Positions 20,498-36,215 of a stretch of 64,000 nucleotides of DNA are shown in pieces; the first letter of the stretch is position 1; each line of letters begins with the position of its first letter. Position numbers and translations under genes: made by a program. Source of the DNA: Gerris lacustris. Taxonomy: Eukaryota > Arthropoda > Insecta > Hemiptera > Gerridae. Location: the NCBI GenBank assembly GCA_951217055.1, contig OX578277.1, positions 6,642,829-6,706,828 of the forward strand, read 5' to 3'. The notes beneath the pieces were generated by a model. The model did not search any database. It saw only the letters and a program-made list of their open reading frames with translations, and was not told where the DNA came from.

Positions 20498-21282
20498 CAG
20501 TTGAGTCTCGCTTATCCGGACCCCGCTAGTCCGGACATCCGTTTAATCCGGATGGGCCAAAAACTATGTACAAATTGGAACCAGGGCCTGTTCAGATTTA
20601 TGAATAATTATGATAATTGGAATTTCTAATTTTATTGTCTATTAAAAATTTATAAAACTGTTCCTAGTATAGTTTACAGGTGTATATTCCAACGTTCTAA
20701 CACTAGGAATACCCGGTATTTTTGTTAAAAATAAGCAGATTTAGAATAATTAGGAATAAGTAAGAACATCAATAAATCTGTTTCGGTTCCATAGAAATGT
20801 AGGGCGGAAGATATAAAGGTAGTGTATTCCAATAAATACAATTTTATGTGACTGAGATGGGGAGAGGGTTTTGAAACATGTAGCGGCTGCTCAACGCAGT
20901 TCCAAGAAATTTCGCCAAGCCGCCAATGTCTAATGTCTCAAGTTTTTGTGAAATGATTATTGCTCCTCGAATTTCATATCGGATCACAGGAAGTCCCTTC
21001 TATACCTGCCACCTGCGTAATAGATTGTCGTTTTATTTTAATTCATTTGATATTCGGACTGGTGACAGAACAGCTCTTAACTTAAATAGTGGACCTACGT
21101 TGTACAAGCATGTTTTTGAGACTAATAAAAGTAATTTTTACGATAAAAAAATCGATCTTAATAGTTTTACCCTACTAAAACTTGTTTTACAGACATTTTA
21201 AAACTGATTCCGTTTAATCCGGACATTCGGTAATCCGGACTGGGTCCGGTCCCGTCAAACCCGGATTAGCGAGACTCTACTG
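20498..21282. mobile_element. 785-bp pogo/Tigger-like MITE
   Basis: TIRs CAGTTGAGTCTCGCTTATCC (left) and CAGTAGAGTCTCGCTAATCC (right, reverse complement), both bordered by TA, followed by subterminal TAATCCGGA repeats near both ends. This is the pogo/Tigger type of end. The interior has no transposase; a 91-codon plus-strand frame at 20926 shows no similarity I recognise. A diverged right-end relic is at 28146-28260. Confidence 0.85.
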
Positions 21283-21459
21283 TAAATACAACCAGTAATG
21301 GCCATATTTAATATTGTCATCTGATAAATTTATTCTTTTTTTATGTAATCAAGCTATAGTTGTGGGATTTTATTTATTACAAATTTATTTTTAACTTTTT
21401 AATAATTTATTGTTAGTTAAAGGAAAGAATTTTTACTTTTGAGGTAAAAATATTATTAA

Positions 21460-21781
21460 GGCTCTACCGCCCTTTGAGGTTATAAAAAACAGTAAAATTA
21501 AAATTTTATTGGTTCTAAGCAAGATATCAAAAATCTAAGTACAGGCTTCATTCCCAATTTTAATTCTGCACAATTTCAGTCCTATTTCAACTTCCTATGA
21601 TAAATAGTACAGGCGCCATTTCAATACAACGATAAATCTCGTTGTATTGAAATAATTGTAGTATTTATTGTGCAGAATTAAAATTAGGAATGAAGCCTGT
21701 ACTTAGATTTTTTATATCTTCCTTAGAACCTATAAAATTTTCATTTTAATGATTTTTCTAAGCTCAAAGGACAGTAGAGCC
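21460..21781. mobile_element. 322-bp foldback MITE
   Basis: Nearly the whole element is an inverted repeat: ends GGCTCTACCGCCCTTTGAG and (reverse complement of right) GGCTCTACTGTCCTTTGAG, then long arms such as AGTACAGGCTTCATTCC against GGAATGAAGCCTGTACT. The very centre has a second perfect hairpin, TTTCAATACAACGA / TCGTTGTATTGAAA, at about 21620-21655. Non-coding; target duplication not resolved. Confidence 0.85.
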
Positions 21782-22074
21782 TCAAGAGGCATATGGGAAG
21801 GTGAAGAACCACTTAGTTCAATTCTTATTAAGTAGGCAACTTATTCGGACAATTTTTTTTTTTACTAACTTAGAGCTATTGATTATTTGAAAACATCTTA
21901 TTAACTGAATGGTCCAATATGAGAACAAAATTTTTGTAAGTAGAAATCGTAATATTATCATTGAGAAAGCACATGGTTAGATGAACCACTTGTTCGAACA
22001 TAGTAAGTAGGCAACTTATTTGGGTCCTTTTTACTAACTTCTTATGGAGTCGAGCCACTTCAAACACAATGATG

Positions 22075-22205
22075 GTGATCAATAGTGAGATGTATAAATC
22101 TAAGTGCCTTGGAACAGGGTTGAACCTGTGACCTCGATCTTCATTCATCGTCGATTGGTGGAGCAGAAGTGACCAGTGCCTTAAGGATCATGGCTGATCT
22201 TAAAT
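22075..22205 (-). mobile_element. tRNA-type SINE remnant
   Basis: Minus-strand reading contains an A-box-like region and GAGGTCACAGGTTCAACC (B box) plus AAGGCACTTAGATTTATACA, which follows the organisation of the SINE heads at 45.7 and 48.4 kb (B box, then TGATTTATA). Truncated and diverged. Confidence 0.45.
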
Positions 22206-22620
22206 ACACAAATAAGAGGTTGGCAATCTAAAGCAGGGCATACATGACCCGCCAGGCCCAACAGAGTTGAGACTGAACAGAGGGTTTGAAGGTCTCCTGG
22301 CTTTAGATTTTTCTTGGCTATATTAAAATTTAGGCAAGAATTGAGGTGATAAGAAGGCCTGCGGTTAAAGAATCTTTGGGTAAGTTTGTTGTGATTTTCT
22401 TGGACTTCCAAGCAGCCATAGAGCCTCAAAATGCTAGCTCTCCGCTGTGATTCACTGGAGCTTTTATCTGAATGAAAGAAGGTAAAACTGACGTTGGTCC
22501 AGTGATATTAGACCTACAAGATCTTTACTAAGAAATGAAAACACGAATTATGTACATGTTATTATGCAGACCAGAACTTTCTTATTGACTGGTCTGGGAA
22601 GGCTAAATTTTGTGGTAGGT

Positions 22621-23380
22621 CATTACAGGATGGAGGTATCAGTCACTTTACACATCTATCTATGTGATCATTAATGTGGAACATGTCTCACCTCTCTGGG
22701 AATCCAACCCAGATTATTGTTAGTGTTTGTACTTTGGTTCCAGGTAGAACAGTATTAGGTCATTACAGGATGGAGGTATCAGTCACTTTACACATCTATC
22801 TATGTGATCATTTGTGTGGAACATGTCTCACCTCTCTGGGAATCCAACCCAGATTATTGTTAGTGTTTGTACTTTGGTTCCAGGTAGAACAGTATTAGGT
22901 CATTACAGGATGGAGGTATCAGTCACTTTACACATCTATCTATGTGATCATTTGTGTGGAACATGTCTCACCTCTCTGGGAATCCAACCCAGATTATTGT
23001 TAGTGTTTGTACTTTGGTTCCAGGTAGAACAGTATTAGATCATTACAGGATGGAGGTATCAGTCACTTTACACATCTATCTATGTGATCATTAGTATGGC
23101 ACATGTCTCACCTCTCTGGGAATCCAACCCAGATTATTGTTAGTGTTTGTACTCTGGTTCCAGGTAGAACAGTATTAGATCATTACAGGATGGAGGTATC
23201 AGTCACTTTACACATCTATCTATGTGATCATTAGTGTGGAACATGTCTCACCTCTCTGGGAATCCAACCCAGATTATTGTTAGTGTTTGTACTTTGGTTC
23301 CAGGTAGAACAGTATCAGGTGATTACAAGATGGAGGTATCAGTCACTTAACACATTAATTTATGAGATCATTAGTGTAAC
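22621..23380. repeat. 140-bp tandem repeat, about 5.4 units
   Basis: Units start at 22621, 22761, 22901, 23041, 23181 and 23321 with exact period 140; each contains GATGGAGGTATCAGTCACTT, TATGTGATCATT, ACATGTCTCACCTCTCTGGG and TTGGTTCCAGGTAGAACAGT. The last unit is diverged. A single, older copy in inverse orientation lies in the RhoGAP gene intron at about 52925-53095. Identical 74-residue frames in two units are a by-product. Confidence 0.95.
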
Positions 23381-23752
23381 GCATGCTCATAAAACAAGGT
23401 TTTATGAGAAAGTTTGTCCAAACTATCTCAAACCAAGTTGTTGTTTTTTTATTTTAAAAGTATTTCCGTTAGAGAGGTTTTCTACAATTCAAATAATCAA
23501 AACAATCTTTTTTATAAATTAATAAATAAATAAACAAACAATAATTAACTAAATATAACTAAAGGGCGACCAAGAATTGATAACACTCAGGGAAAAACTG
23601 TAAACTCAGATTCGTTTAAAATTGGGACTTCTAAGTATTGCCAATGTCAATATAGTCTGGTGCTAATATTTTTTTTATTTTCTAAATGTCAGTTAATCCA
23701 AATAGTATTAGCGAATTTCTAGTGTTTTTTTTGTCTATCTTATTAAAACAAT

Positions 23753-23862
23753 ACTAGCACACTCCTCAGATTGCCATCAAAACAAAACTAGCGCACTCCT
23801 CAGATTGCCATCAAAACAAAACTAGCGTACTCCTCAGATTGCCATCAAAACAAAACTAGCGC
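23753..23862. repeat. 34-bp satellite, left segment
   Basis: Units of 34 bp made of AAAACAAAACTAGCGCACTC plus CTCAGATTGCCATC; slightly over three units are present before the array is cut by the Jockey LINE at 23863. The last unit is interrupted exactly after AAAACTAGCGC, which is repeated on the other side of the LINE. Confidence 0.9.
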
Positions 23863-24241
23863 TTTTTTTTTTTTTTTTTTTTTTTAAACATTTATTGACT
23901 ATTGCAACTACAATTCCTTGTTATAAGCAATAATGATCAGTTGTATAATAGTGACTTGACATTGGCAGATATAAGACAGCTATCCAGTGACAGAGCTTAT
24001 TGGCTGTGATTATAATTAATTAATTTACATAGCTTAGGCTTAGGGGTTTAGGCTAATAAATCACGAGGCCATTGCCGCTTCAGGCGCCTGGGAGGGTTAT
24101 CAGGAATGGTTTCGGATGACAGGTTTCGGATAAGAGGATTTGTGTGGAAGGAAACTGAGTGGTGAAAGGATCTGTAGCGGGAAATGGCTAGGTCTCGGAC
24201 GAATGGGATGTTGAGGTCGTTGTGTAAGGTTTGGTTGGAGA

Positions 24242-26494
<2,253 letters not shown>

Positions 26495-27440
26495 AGGACT
26501 CAGGACTCAGACTTCAGACCTCTAACTCTATATCTTTCGCCTTTTCTCTCATTATATGGAAGAGCTGCCACTCTTTTTTCAAGAGCGTTTACTCACTCAC
26601 TCTCTTGCAAGAGCTAGCTCTTTTGATCAGTTCATGACCGGATCGCCCATCTCTAGTTGGAGACGTAGTAGGGTGCATCTACTATGGTTCTGAGGATCTT
26701 TGATTGTAAGGATTGGATGCGGTAGGAATTTGAACGTTTGGTGCAGCCCCATAATTCAATGCCATATGTCCATGCAGGTTTGAGTATTGTGTTGTATATG
26801 AGTACTTTGTTATGTGTGTTGAGTTTAGATTTTTTGTTGAGGAGTCTCTGTAGTAGTTTATATCGTGTGTAGATGCGTTTTCGTATTGTTGCTGTGTGGT
26901 GTGCCCATGTAAGTCTTCGATCAAGGTATATCCCAAGGTAGCGGACAGTACTAGAGTGTGGGATAATGATTTGGTTGAGGAAAAGAGGTTCGCAGTTTCC
27001 ATGTCTTAATGAAAAAGTCACATGGACACTTTTACTTTCATTTATTTTTATGCGCCACTTTTTAAGCCAAAGTTCGAGAAGATTTAGGTGTTCTTGAACG
27101 ATATCAGAAGCTGTACGAGCATTTTTATGGGTGGAGAGGATGCATTTATCGTCTGCGAAGGAAGCAAGGATGGTGGATGGGTGTTGAGGAATATCGTGGG
27201 TGAAAACATTGTATAGGAAAGGAGCGAGGATGCTACCTTGGGGTACCCCTGCAGTTATAGGGTAGATATGAGATGTAGAAAGGTTGTAGGAAACGTGGTA
27301 AAAACGGTTTGTTAGATATGATTTAAGGATGAGGAAGTATGTGAATGGAAGGATGACCTTGAGTTTCCAGAGTAAGCCAGCATGCCAAACCCTGTCAAAA
27401 GCTTGAGCTTCATCCAGGAAGACAGCTGAGCAGTACTTAT

Positions 27441-27810
27441 AAAACTAGCGCACTCCTCAGATTGCCATCAAAACAAAACTAACGCAATCCTCAGATTGCC
27501 ATCAAAACAAAACTAGCGCACTCCTCAGATTGCCATCAAAACAAAACTAGCGCACTCCTCAGACTGTCATCAAAACAAAACTAGCGTACTCCTCAGATTG
27601 CCATCAAAACAAAACTAGCGCACTCCTCAGATTGCCATCAAAACAAAACGAACGCAATCCTCAGATTGCCATCAAAACAAAACTAGCGCACTCCTCAGAT
27701 TGCCATCAAAACAAAACTAGCGCACTCCTCAGATTGCCATCAAAACAAAACTAGTGCACTCCTCAGATTGCCGTCAAAACAAAACTAACGCAATCCTCAG
27801 ATTGCCATCA
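27441..27810. repeat. 34-bp satellite, right segment
   Basis: Eleven 34-bp units continue the array of 23753-23862. Two subtypes are interspersed: CTAGCGCACTCCTCAG (majority) and CTAACGCAATCCTCAG or CGAACGCAATCCTCAG (units at about 27475, 27645 and 27781). The array ends in unique AT-rich DNA. Confidence 0.95.
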
Positions 27811-28145
27811 TTTCTTGGTCCACCTTTAATAATTATTATTTTTGATATTTTTTCATCTTAAATATGAGAAGGGGGGTACATTGTAGCTTGGGGTCTAAGG
27901 AGGGGGAAAATTGACTACATTTTTGCTTATCCGTTTCAACTTTTTTTTTTTGTGTTTTATTATGATTATTATTACTTTGTTAATTACTTCCCTGTTTATT
28001 TTGAGTTAATGTTAATTTAAATTATTACTATTCTTGATTTAAATAAAATAGAAACAACATCACAAGATTTTTTAAAATTATTTTGTTGATATTTTCTTAA
28101 AAGTGGATCTAAGGATCCACTTTTAACATTGATTTTAATAGTTTT
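27811..28145. other. AT-rich intergenic DNA
   Basis: No gene; a short perfect hairpin AAAAGTGGATCTAAGGATCCACTTTT is at 28099-28124. Confidence 0.3.
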
Positions 28146-28260
28146 ACATTGCTAAAGCTAGTTTTACAATATTTTACATAAATTTTAAAACTGATTCCGT
28201 TCAATTCAGTGATGGGATAGTGCCCGATCCCATCAAATCCATGTTAGTGAGACTCTACTG
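28146..28260. mobile_element. right-end relic of pogo-like MITE
   Basis: AAACTGATTCCGTT followed by TTAGTGAGACTCTACTG and TA matches the right end of the element at 20498-21282 with substitutions; the rest of the element is missing. Confidence 0.65.
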
Positions 28261-28919
28261 TATGACTATTTTATAACCACCTATAGATGTCAACCAAATG
28301 GTCAACCACTTTACATAAGATATCCGTATGTCTCTGGGAATCTGATTTGTCCCAACGATGACTATTTTATTTAAAGTATTTCATAAACATCCGATGCTAC
28401 GGCTTATTTTCATTATTTCAGAATTTTTTTGCTACTTCCTCCATTCATCTCTATCAGATGCCTTCGTTCTCATCCTCATTTAAAATTGTAAAATATTTGT
28501 TACTCGATAATCAGGGGAAGTAATAACAAATTATTTATAATGCCACTTTAAGTCAGATGTGTCAAAATTTGAGAGAAAGAAGACTATAGCATACTGAAGA
28601 ACTTAATGGGAACAAATTGTATGAAACGTGTTTAAGACATCAGAAAACAGTTTTTTTGGCCTTGTGTCTGTCAACCAGTTTTGAAAACTACTAACTACAA
28701 TTTTAATGGTTTGTCAATGTTAGTCCACATATTATTATAGTCGTCAACCAGTTTGTTTACAAATTCCCATATTTTGGAAACTACCAATTACAATTTTGAG
28801 GAAATTTAGATGGTATGCCAATTTTAGTCCGTGTATTACGGTCCCACATTAATTTCAACATTCCGCTCATACGAGCATTGCTTTCTAATGTCCATATGCA
28901 TCAAATTTTTATTAATAGA

Positions 28920-29020
28920 ATAGAGAGAACAAACTGATTGTTCGAATCTGGGCCTGTTTACGAAACCCCCTATGGAGATGGCTGAGCAGAAGTGTCTAAT
29001 GCTTATAGGACCACGGTCAC
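28920..29020. mobile_element. SINE remnant
   Basis: TGATTGTTCGAATCTGGGCC, then GATGGCTGAGCAGAAGTG, follow the tail-to-head order of the tRNA-type SINEs with much divergence. Confidence 0.35.
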
Positions 29021-29189
29021 TCTGGACCCCTCAAATACATCCTTAAATTATGAATGGAATGACTTACAGTATATGAGGGATAGTTTATGAATGGTCCCAT
29101 ACTCATATGAACCTGCTTCACACATTGCTTCCTCTCAGGCATCTGTCTAATTCTTTAGTAACACTCATGGGAGCTGGGATTGCCATGCC

Positions 29190-29475
29190 TATCAATGGCT
29201 ATCATTAAATTGAAGGCGACACACAAGATCGAGGGTTCAATCCCCCACCATGGTGCTCTGATTTAGATGTATGAATCGAGGGTGGAACAGGGCGAGGCAC
29301 CCCCTAGGCCTAAGGGGTTCTCTAAAGGGAGTCAAGAGCGGTACAGGGACATGGGTATGACCCCATCCATGCTTTGATGCTCAACAAAGCTCATTGATGA
29401 CCAAACCATAATAAGATATTTATGGTAAGATGTGTGAAGTGGCTGCAACTCTATCACAGGGGTAGTAAAGTAAGG
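29190..29475 (+). mobile_element. tRNA-type SINE, diverged copy
   Basis: A B-box-like GAGGGTTCAATCCCCCACC at about 29230 is followed by GTGCTCTGATTTAGATGTAT and, at the distal end, AAGATGTGTGAAGTGGCTG with AACTCTATCACAGGGGTAG, corresponding to GTGTGAAGTGGCTGGAACTC in the full-length copy at 48332-48633. Middle section differs. Confidence 0.55.
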
Positions 29476-29488
29476 CTTAATTGCTTAA

Positions 29489-29966
29489 GGCGCGTCCACA
29501 CTATGACGCGCAATACCAGTTGGCTAGGCCAAGCGGCAAAACCAGATGGCACGCCAAAAAAATTCATCCACCCACACTGCAACTGGCAAAGCCAGTCGAG
29601 TTTGTGATGTATGACGAAAAAAATTAAAATAAAATTAGGTGTCACAAAAGATAAGAAGAACGGAGTGATAATAATTTTAACAAATTATAGACACAAAAAA
29701 GTTAGTAGGGGTGTAAGAAGGGGCTCAATGCTGGATGCCAAGTGCAATGTTGCCGGTTGGCACATCCATACCTTGCCATACGACTTCTTGCCATCTGGCT
29801 TTCTTTGATCCGGACCGACAATCATCGGGTTCGGCTTGGCATGTCAAATGGCACGTTTTGTGCCAAGCTTGGCAAAATAGCAAATGCCAAGGGAGACGTC
29901 CACATTACACTTGGCAATGCCATTTGGCCTTGCCATTCCTCGCCACTTGGCAGAGTGTGGACGCAC
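29489..29966. mobile_element. 478-bp MITE packed with TTGGC/GCCAA motifs
   Basis: Ends GGCGCGTCCACACTATG and (reverse complement of right) GTGCGTCCACACTCTGCC are inverted. The subterminal 100-200 bp at both ends are packed with TTGGCA, TGGC and GCCA motifs in both orientations (for example GCCAAGCTTGGC at 29862-29873). The left end follows TTAA; the right is followed by TTTTA, so the duplication is uncertain. It is GC-richer than its surroundings and has no transposase. Confidence 0.65.
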
Positions 29967-30049
29967 TTTTAGGTTCGAACAAATGGTTCTTCCTGCCTGT
30001 CTAGTACTACTACTAGTAACACTCATATTTCAAAATTTCATTATAAGCT

Positions 30050-32563
<2,514 letters not shown>

Positions 32564-32648
32564 GCGTGGCACATCCCTTGGTGTCTCTCACTCACTCAAA
32601 TTGTAGCTACACAATTTGTGTGAGTGAGAGACACCAAGGGATGTGCCA

Positions 32649-32651
<3 letters not shown>
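32564..32651. repeat. 88-bp near-perfect palindrome between TA tracts
   Basis: GCGTGGCACATCCCTTGGTG at the left, with GTCTCTCACTCACTC and AAATTGT following, is mirrored by ACAATTTGTGTGAGTGAGAG, ACACCAAGGG and ATGTGCCACGC. There is one mismatch in about 41 paired bases and a loop of a few bases around AGCT. TA repeats continue the symmetry on both sides. It could extrude a cruciform or be a minimal foldback MITE. Confidence 0.9.

Positions 32652-32737
<86 letters not shown>
32652..32737. repeat. TA microsatellite
   Basis: About 86 bp of (TA)n abutting the palindrome. Confidence 0.95.
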
Positions 32738-32742
<5 letters not shown>

Positions 32743-32869
32743 CTAATTATCTGCTAATTAGTGTGGCACATAGCTTTCTCGCGTGCTATTATTAGATGAA
32801 TGGCCACTTGAGTTTTGGATCGGTGTCGATTCTCAGTTAGGTAACACTTACTTTTAAGCAATTGGCACA

Positions 32870-32958
32870 CAATTATGATTCTACCATCCAAATTTCATTA
32901 AATCGGTCGAGAAGTTTTAAGGATATTGTGGTTCGCAAAGTTGTTTGACTGGCAGACT

Positions 32959-32989
<31 letters not shown>

Positions 32990-32990
32990 G
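32870..32990. repeat. dispersed repeat with (CTGT)n, Gypsy target region
   Basis: TTTCATTAAATCGGTCGAGA followed by (GACA)n; in reverse this is the CTGTCTGT...ACCGATTTAATGAAAT pattern seen in many arthropod repeats. Non-coding. Confidence 0.4.
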
Positions 32991-33070
32991 CCGAATAGTT
33001 TCGTCTGATCTGATGTCTTTCCAGGAATGACGATGTATGGTCTTCAAATCATGATTAAGGATGTGCCACT

Positions 33071-33168
33071 TGTAGTAGAGTGAATGACATTGTCGTGTCA
33101 TGTCAGGTTTTATTGTTAGATTGAGTAAATATATAAAATTGTTAATTTCCCCTGTTAAATATCTTACA
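33071..33168 (+). repeat. 5' LTR of Gypsy element
   Basis: 98 bp beginning TG and ending CA; contains TAAATATATAAAA, a TATA-like box, about 60 bp from the start. Identical to the 3' LTR. Confidence 0.95.
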
Positions 33169-33181
33169 ATTGGCGACGAGG

Positions 33182-33772
33182 ATGCCTTACAAAAAATCAG
33201 ATAGACGACAGGAACCAGGGACATCCGATGAAGGGAGTAGTAATGAAAATAATTATAGACTAAATCATTTTAAATTTGATAACTTTGACAGTGAAATAGA
33301 AAGTTGGAAGTACTATATCCAACGATTTGAACTGGAACTATCACTTCACGGGTTATTGAATCCTACTAGTCAAGATGAGAAAGAAATAAGAAAGAAACTC
33401 TTTCTATCTCGTATAGGTCCACAGGCTTTTAAGATGTTAGTAGACCATTGCTTCCCTGAAAACATTTTAAACTTTAGTTATGACGATATGAAAAAAATAT
33501 TATCCAACTACTACATTCAAACTTCTTGTGTACTTGCAGAAAGGGTAGCCTTTGGAAGGAGAGTTAGATCAGAAGAAGAATCAGTAACACAATACGTAGC
33601 AATTCTTAGAAATCTAGCCAGCAAATGTGAATTCGGACCTTCATTGGATGAAAGGCTCAGAGATCAACTAGTTTTAGGAATTGGCAAGGAAACTTGGCAA
33701 CAGGAATTAGTTAAGTTACATCCATCTAATACATTTACTTTAGAGGAGGTGAAAAGATCAGCATTATTATAA
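33182..33772 (+). pseudogene. Gypsy gag (N-terminal part)
   Basis: The start at ATG 33182 (MPYKKSDRRQEPG) is chosen because the upstream in-frame codons are part of the primer-binding site. It contains a retrotransposon capsid-type helical region (SWKYYIQRFELELSLHGLL, KKLFLSRIGPQAF, QYVAILRNLASKCEFG, LRDQLVLGI). It ends with an in-frame TAA at 33770-33772. The same frame continues without other change to the zinc knuckle, so the TAA is a nonsense change within gag rather than a natural gag end. Confidence 0.85.
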
Positions 33773-35755
33773 GAACAGGCTTCATTACACATGAATTCTA
33801 TAAGGCACGCTCAAGCTAACAGTGCCACTGGCATTTACAGAGTAGAACAATTAAAATCAAACTACTCCAAAGAAACAATAAATAAATTTAAAAAAAATAA
33901 AAGAACACTAGTTAAGGGTAGGGACTGTTTAAACTGTGGCCACAGTTTACACAAAAAAGGGACAAGGTGCCCCGCACTGAACAGCACGTGTTTAGCATGT
34001 TCAAGAACTGGACATTTTGCAAGAGTCTGTGCAGCAACAGGGCGTGCAGAAATTATTGATACTACAAGGAATCATAGGAGCACAAGGAAGGTCGTGGAAA
34101 ATTCATCAACATCCTCCTCTTCATCTGAGGATGACGCCGAAAACAAGATAATGAACGTCAAGGCTAAGGGTAAAGCGGTTTTAACGGTTAATATAAATAA
34201 TGTTGATGTTGAAATGCTGTACGACTCAGGTGCCTCACACACAGTTATTCCTAAATATATATGGAAGCAAATAGGATGTCCCTCTCTTAAGAAATGTAAA
34301 AATCTATACGCATATACAAATATTCCCATAAAGACGCTTGGGAAAACAAAAGTTTGCGTGAGGATGCAAGGGGTTACAAAGAGACTTTCGATGTACGTAG
34401 TAAAAACCAAGGACACTCCTCTATTCGGATTAAATTGGATGATAGCATTCAATCATTCCTTTCCAAATGGAATCACGTTGTGTAAGGTTAATAAAAAAAA
34501 TATAGTTAAAAACAAAACATATGAAGCACACATTGATGAAAGCTCTTTGTTGGAAAATCATAAGACCCTTTTTTCTGAGGGCACTGGGAGAGTAAAAAAC
34601 TATTTTGCTGAAATCCATCTCACAAACAATGCACAACCAAAAATATTTCGTCCCAGACAAGTTCCTTTTGCATTAAGACCTCAAGTTGAACAAGAACTGG
34701 ATCGGCTACAAAAAGAAGGGATAATTGAACCTGTAAATCCAGCTGATACTCAAATTGAGTGGGCATCCCCTATTGTAATTGCTGTAAAACCAACTGGGAA
34801 AGTGCGGATATGCGCTGATTTTAAAGTGACCATAAACAAATATGTTGCACACGACCGGCATCCACTGCCACGTTTTGAAGAGGTCACTAGTAAACTCAGT
34901 GGTGGCTTACAATTTACAGCAATAGATTTAAGGGATGCTTACTTACAAATTGAAGTTCACCCAGAATGTAGACACTATTTTATCATTACCACTCAAAAAG
35001 GCTACTTTGTTTATAGACGTCTTCCGTTTGGAGTGACAGCAGCCCCAGCAATATTCCAAAGATTAATGGACCAACTACTAGGAGACATGGAAGGAGTAGC
35101 GTGCTACTTAGATGACGTAGTGGTGACGGGAAAGACAAGAGAAGAACACATGAGAAGAGTTAACGAAGTTCTAAATCGGTTAGAAAGAGCTGGAATGAAA
35201 GTAAACAAGGAAAAGTGTAAGTGGCTACAAAATTCAATAAACTATCTGGGACACCGAATCGACAAAGAGGGAATACATCCGACATTAGAAAAAATAAAAG
35301 CTGTAAAGGAAATGCCCATGCCAGAAAATGTAACTCAACTCCGAGCATTCTTAGGATCCATAAACTACTACGGAAGATTTATAGAACACTTACAAACACA
35401 TTGTGCACCATTACATAGATTAATCAAAAAAGGAGCTAAATGGAACTGGACCAATAATGATAAAGAAATTTTTAATAAACTTAAAAATATTTTGTCGTCT
35501 TCTAAATTCCTTGCACATTACAATGCCGATCTACCAATCATTCTTTCAACAGACGCCAGTGATTACGGAGTTGGTGCTGTACTTTTTCATCAATACCCTA
35601 ACAAATCAGTTTTACCAATCGCTTATGCTTCAAGATCTTTAAAAGACTCAGAGAGAAAATATTCCGCAATAGATAAAGAAGCTTTAGCTATTATTTTTGG
35701 AGTAAACAAATTTCACCAGTATTTATTTGGAAAAAAAATTTATTTTGAAAACTGA
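33773..35755 (+). pseudogene. Gypsy gag end, protease, reverse transcriptase, RNase H start
   Basis: Continues the gag frame. Order along the frame: two CCHC knuckles (CLNCGHSLHKKGTRC and CLACSRTGHFARVC, about 33926-34030), a retropepsin with the active-site DSGASHTVI near 34225, and the reverse transcriptase with KVRICADFKVTIN, AIDLRDAYLQI (first catalytic Asp), RLPFGVTAAPAIFQRLMDQ and the catalytic YLDDVVV near 35105-35125. Then come the connection region (LGHRIDKEGI, FLGSINYYGRFI) and the RNase H start (STDASDYGVGAVL). All catalytic residues of RT and protease are present. The frame is lost at an eight-A run (35731-35738), one base longer than the frame needs, and terminates at 35755. Confidence 0.9.
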
Positions 35756-36215
35756 TCACAAACCTTTAGAAAAGATTTTTGGAGAAAATTCTGAACTACC
35801 TAAAACTGCAGCTAATAGATTATCGAGGTGGGCCATACACTTAAGTAATTATAATTATTCAATAGAGCACATACCAGGTTCAGAGAATTGCCCAGCAGAT
35901 GCTTTATCGAGACTTCCAACAAAAGAGTGTGAAAGGAATAAAATTGAAAAACTCGGATCAGTTAAAAAAGCACACATATTAAACCTAAGATTGATGGAAG
36001 TTCCAGTAACTACAAGAAACTTACAAAGAGAAACGAGAGTAGACGGAGTCACTGGAAAACTTATTGATTATACACAGAGAGGCTGGCCAAAGAAAGATGA
36101 AGTGGAATTAGAAATCCTAAAATATTTTGACAAACGGGAGGAGCTGTCTTTCGAAAAAGGGATGCTTATGTGGCATGGAAGACTGGTGATCCCAGCAAAA
36201 CTTAGGAAGTCTTAA
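35727..36215 (+). pseudogene. Gypsy RNase H end and integrase N-terminal linker
   Basis: The plus-one relative frame resumes with FILKTDHKPLEKIFGE, SRWAIHLSNYNYSIEHIPGS and ENCPADALSRLP, the conserved end of the retrotransposon RNase H. The stretch after it leads towards the integrase. An in-frame TAA at 36213-36215 stops it; the next 14 codons, in the same frame, read into HEGHPG of the integrase zinc-binding domain, so this is a second nonsense lesion. Confidence 0.85.

Noticed and set aside
22674..23038. Two identical 74-codon frames
   Set aside because: They are the same frame in consecutive 140-bp repeat units.
27441..27810. CRISPR-like appearance of the 34-bp repeats
   Set aside because: Units are contiguous with no unique spacers, and the genome is eukaryotic; it is satellite DNA.
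33170..33181. Gag start upstream at 33170
   Set aside because: That codon is TTG within the primer-binding site; the first ATG in frame is 33182.
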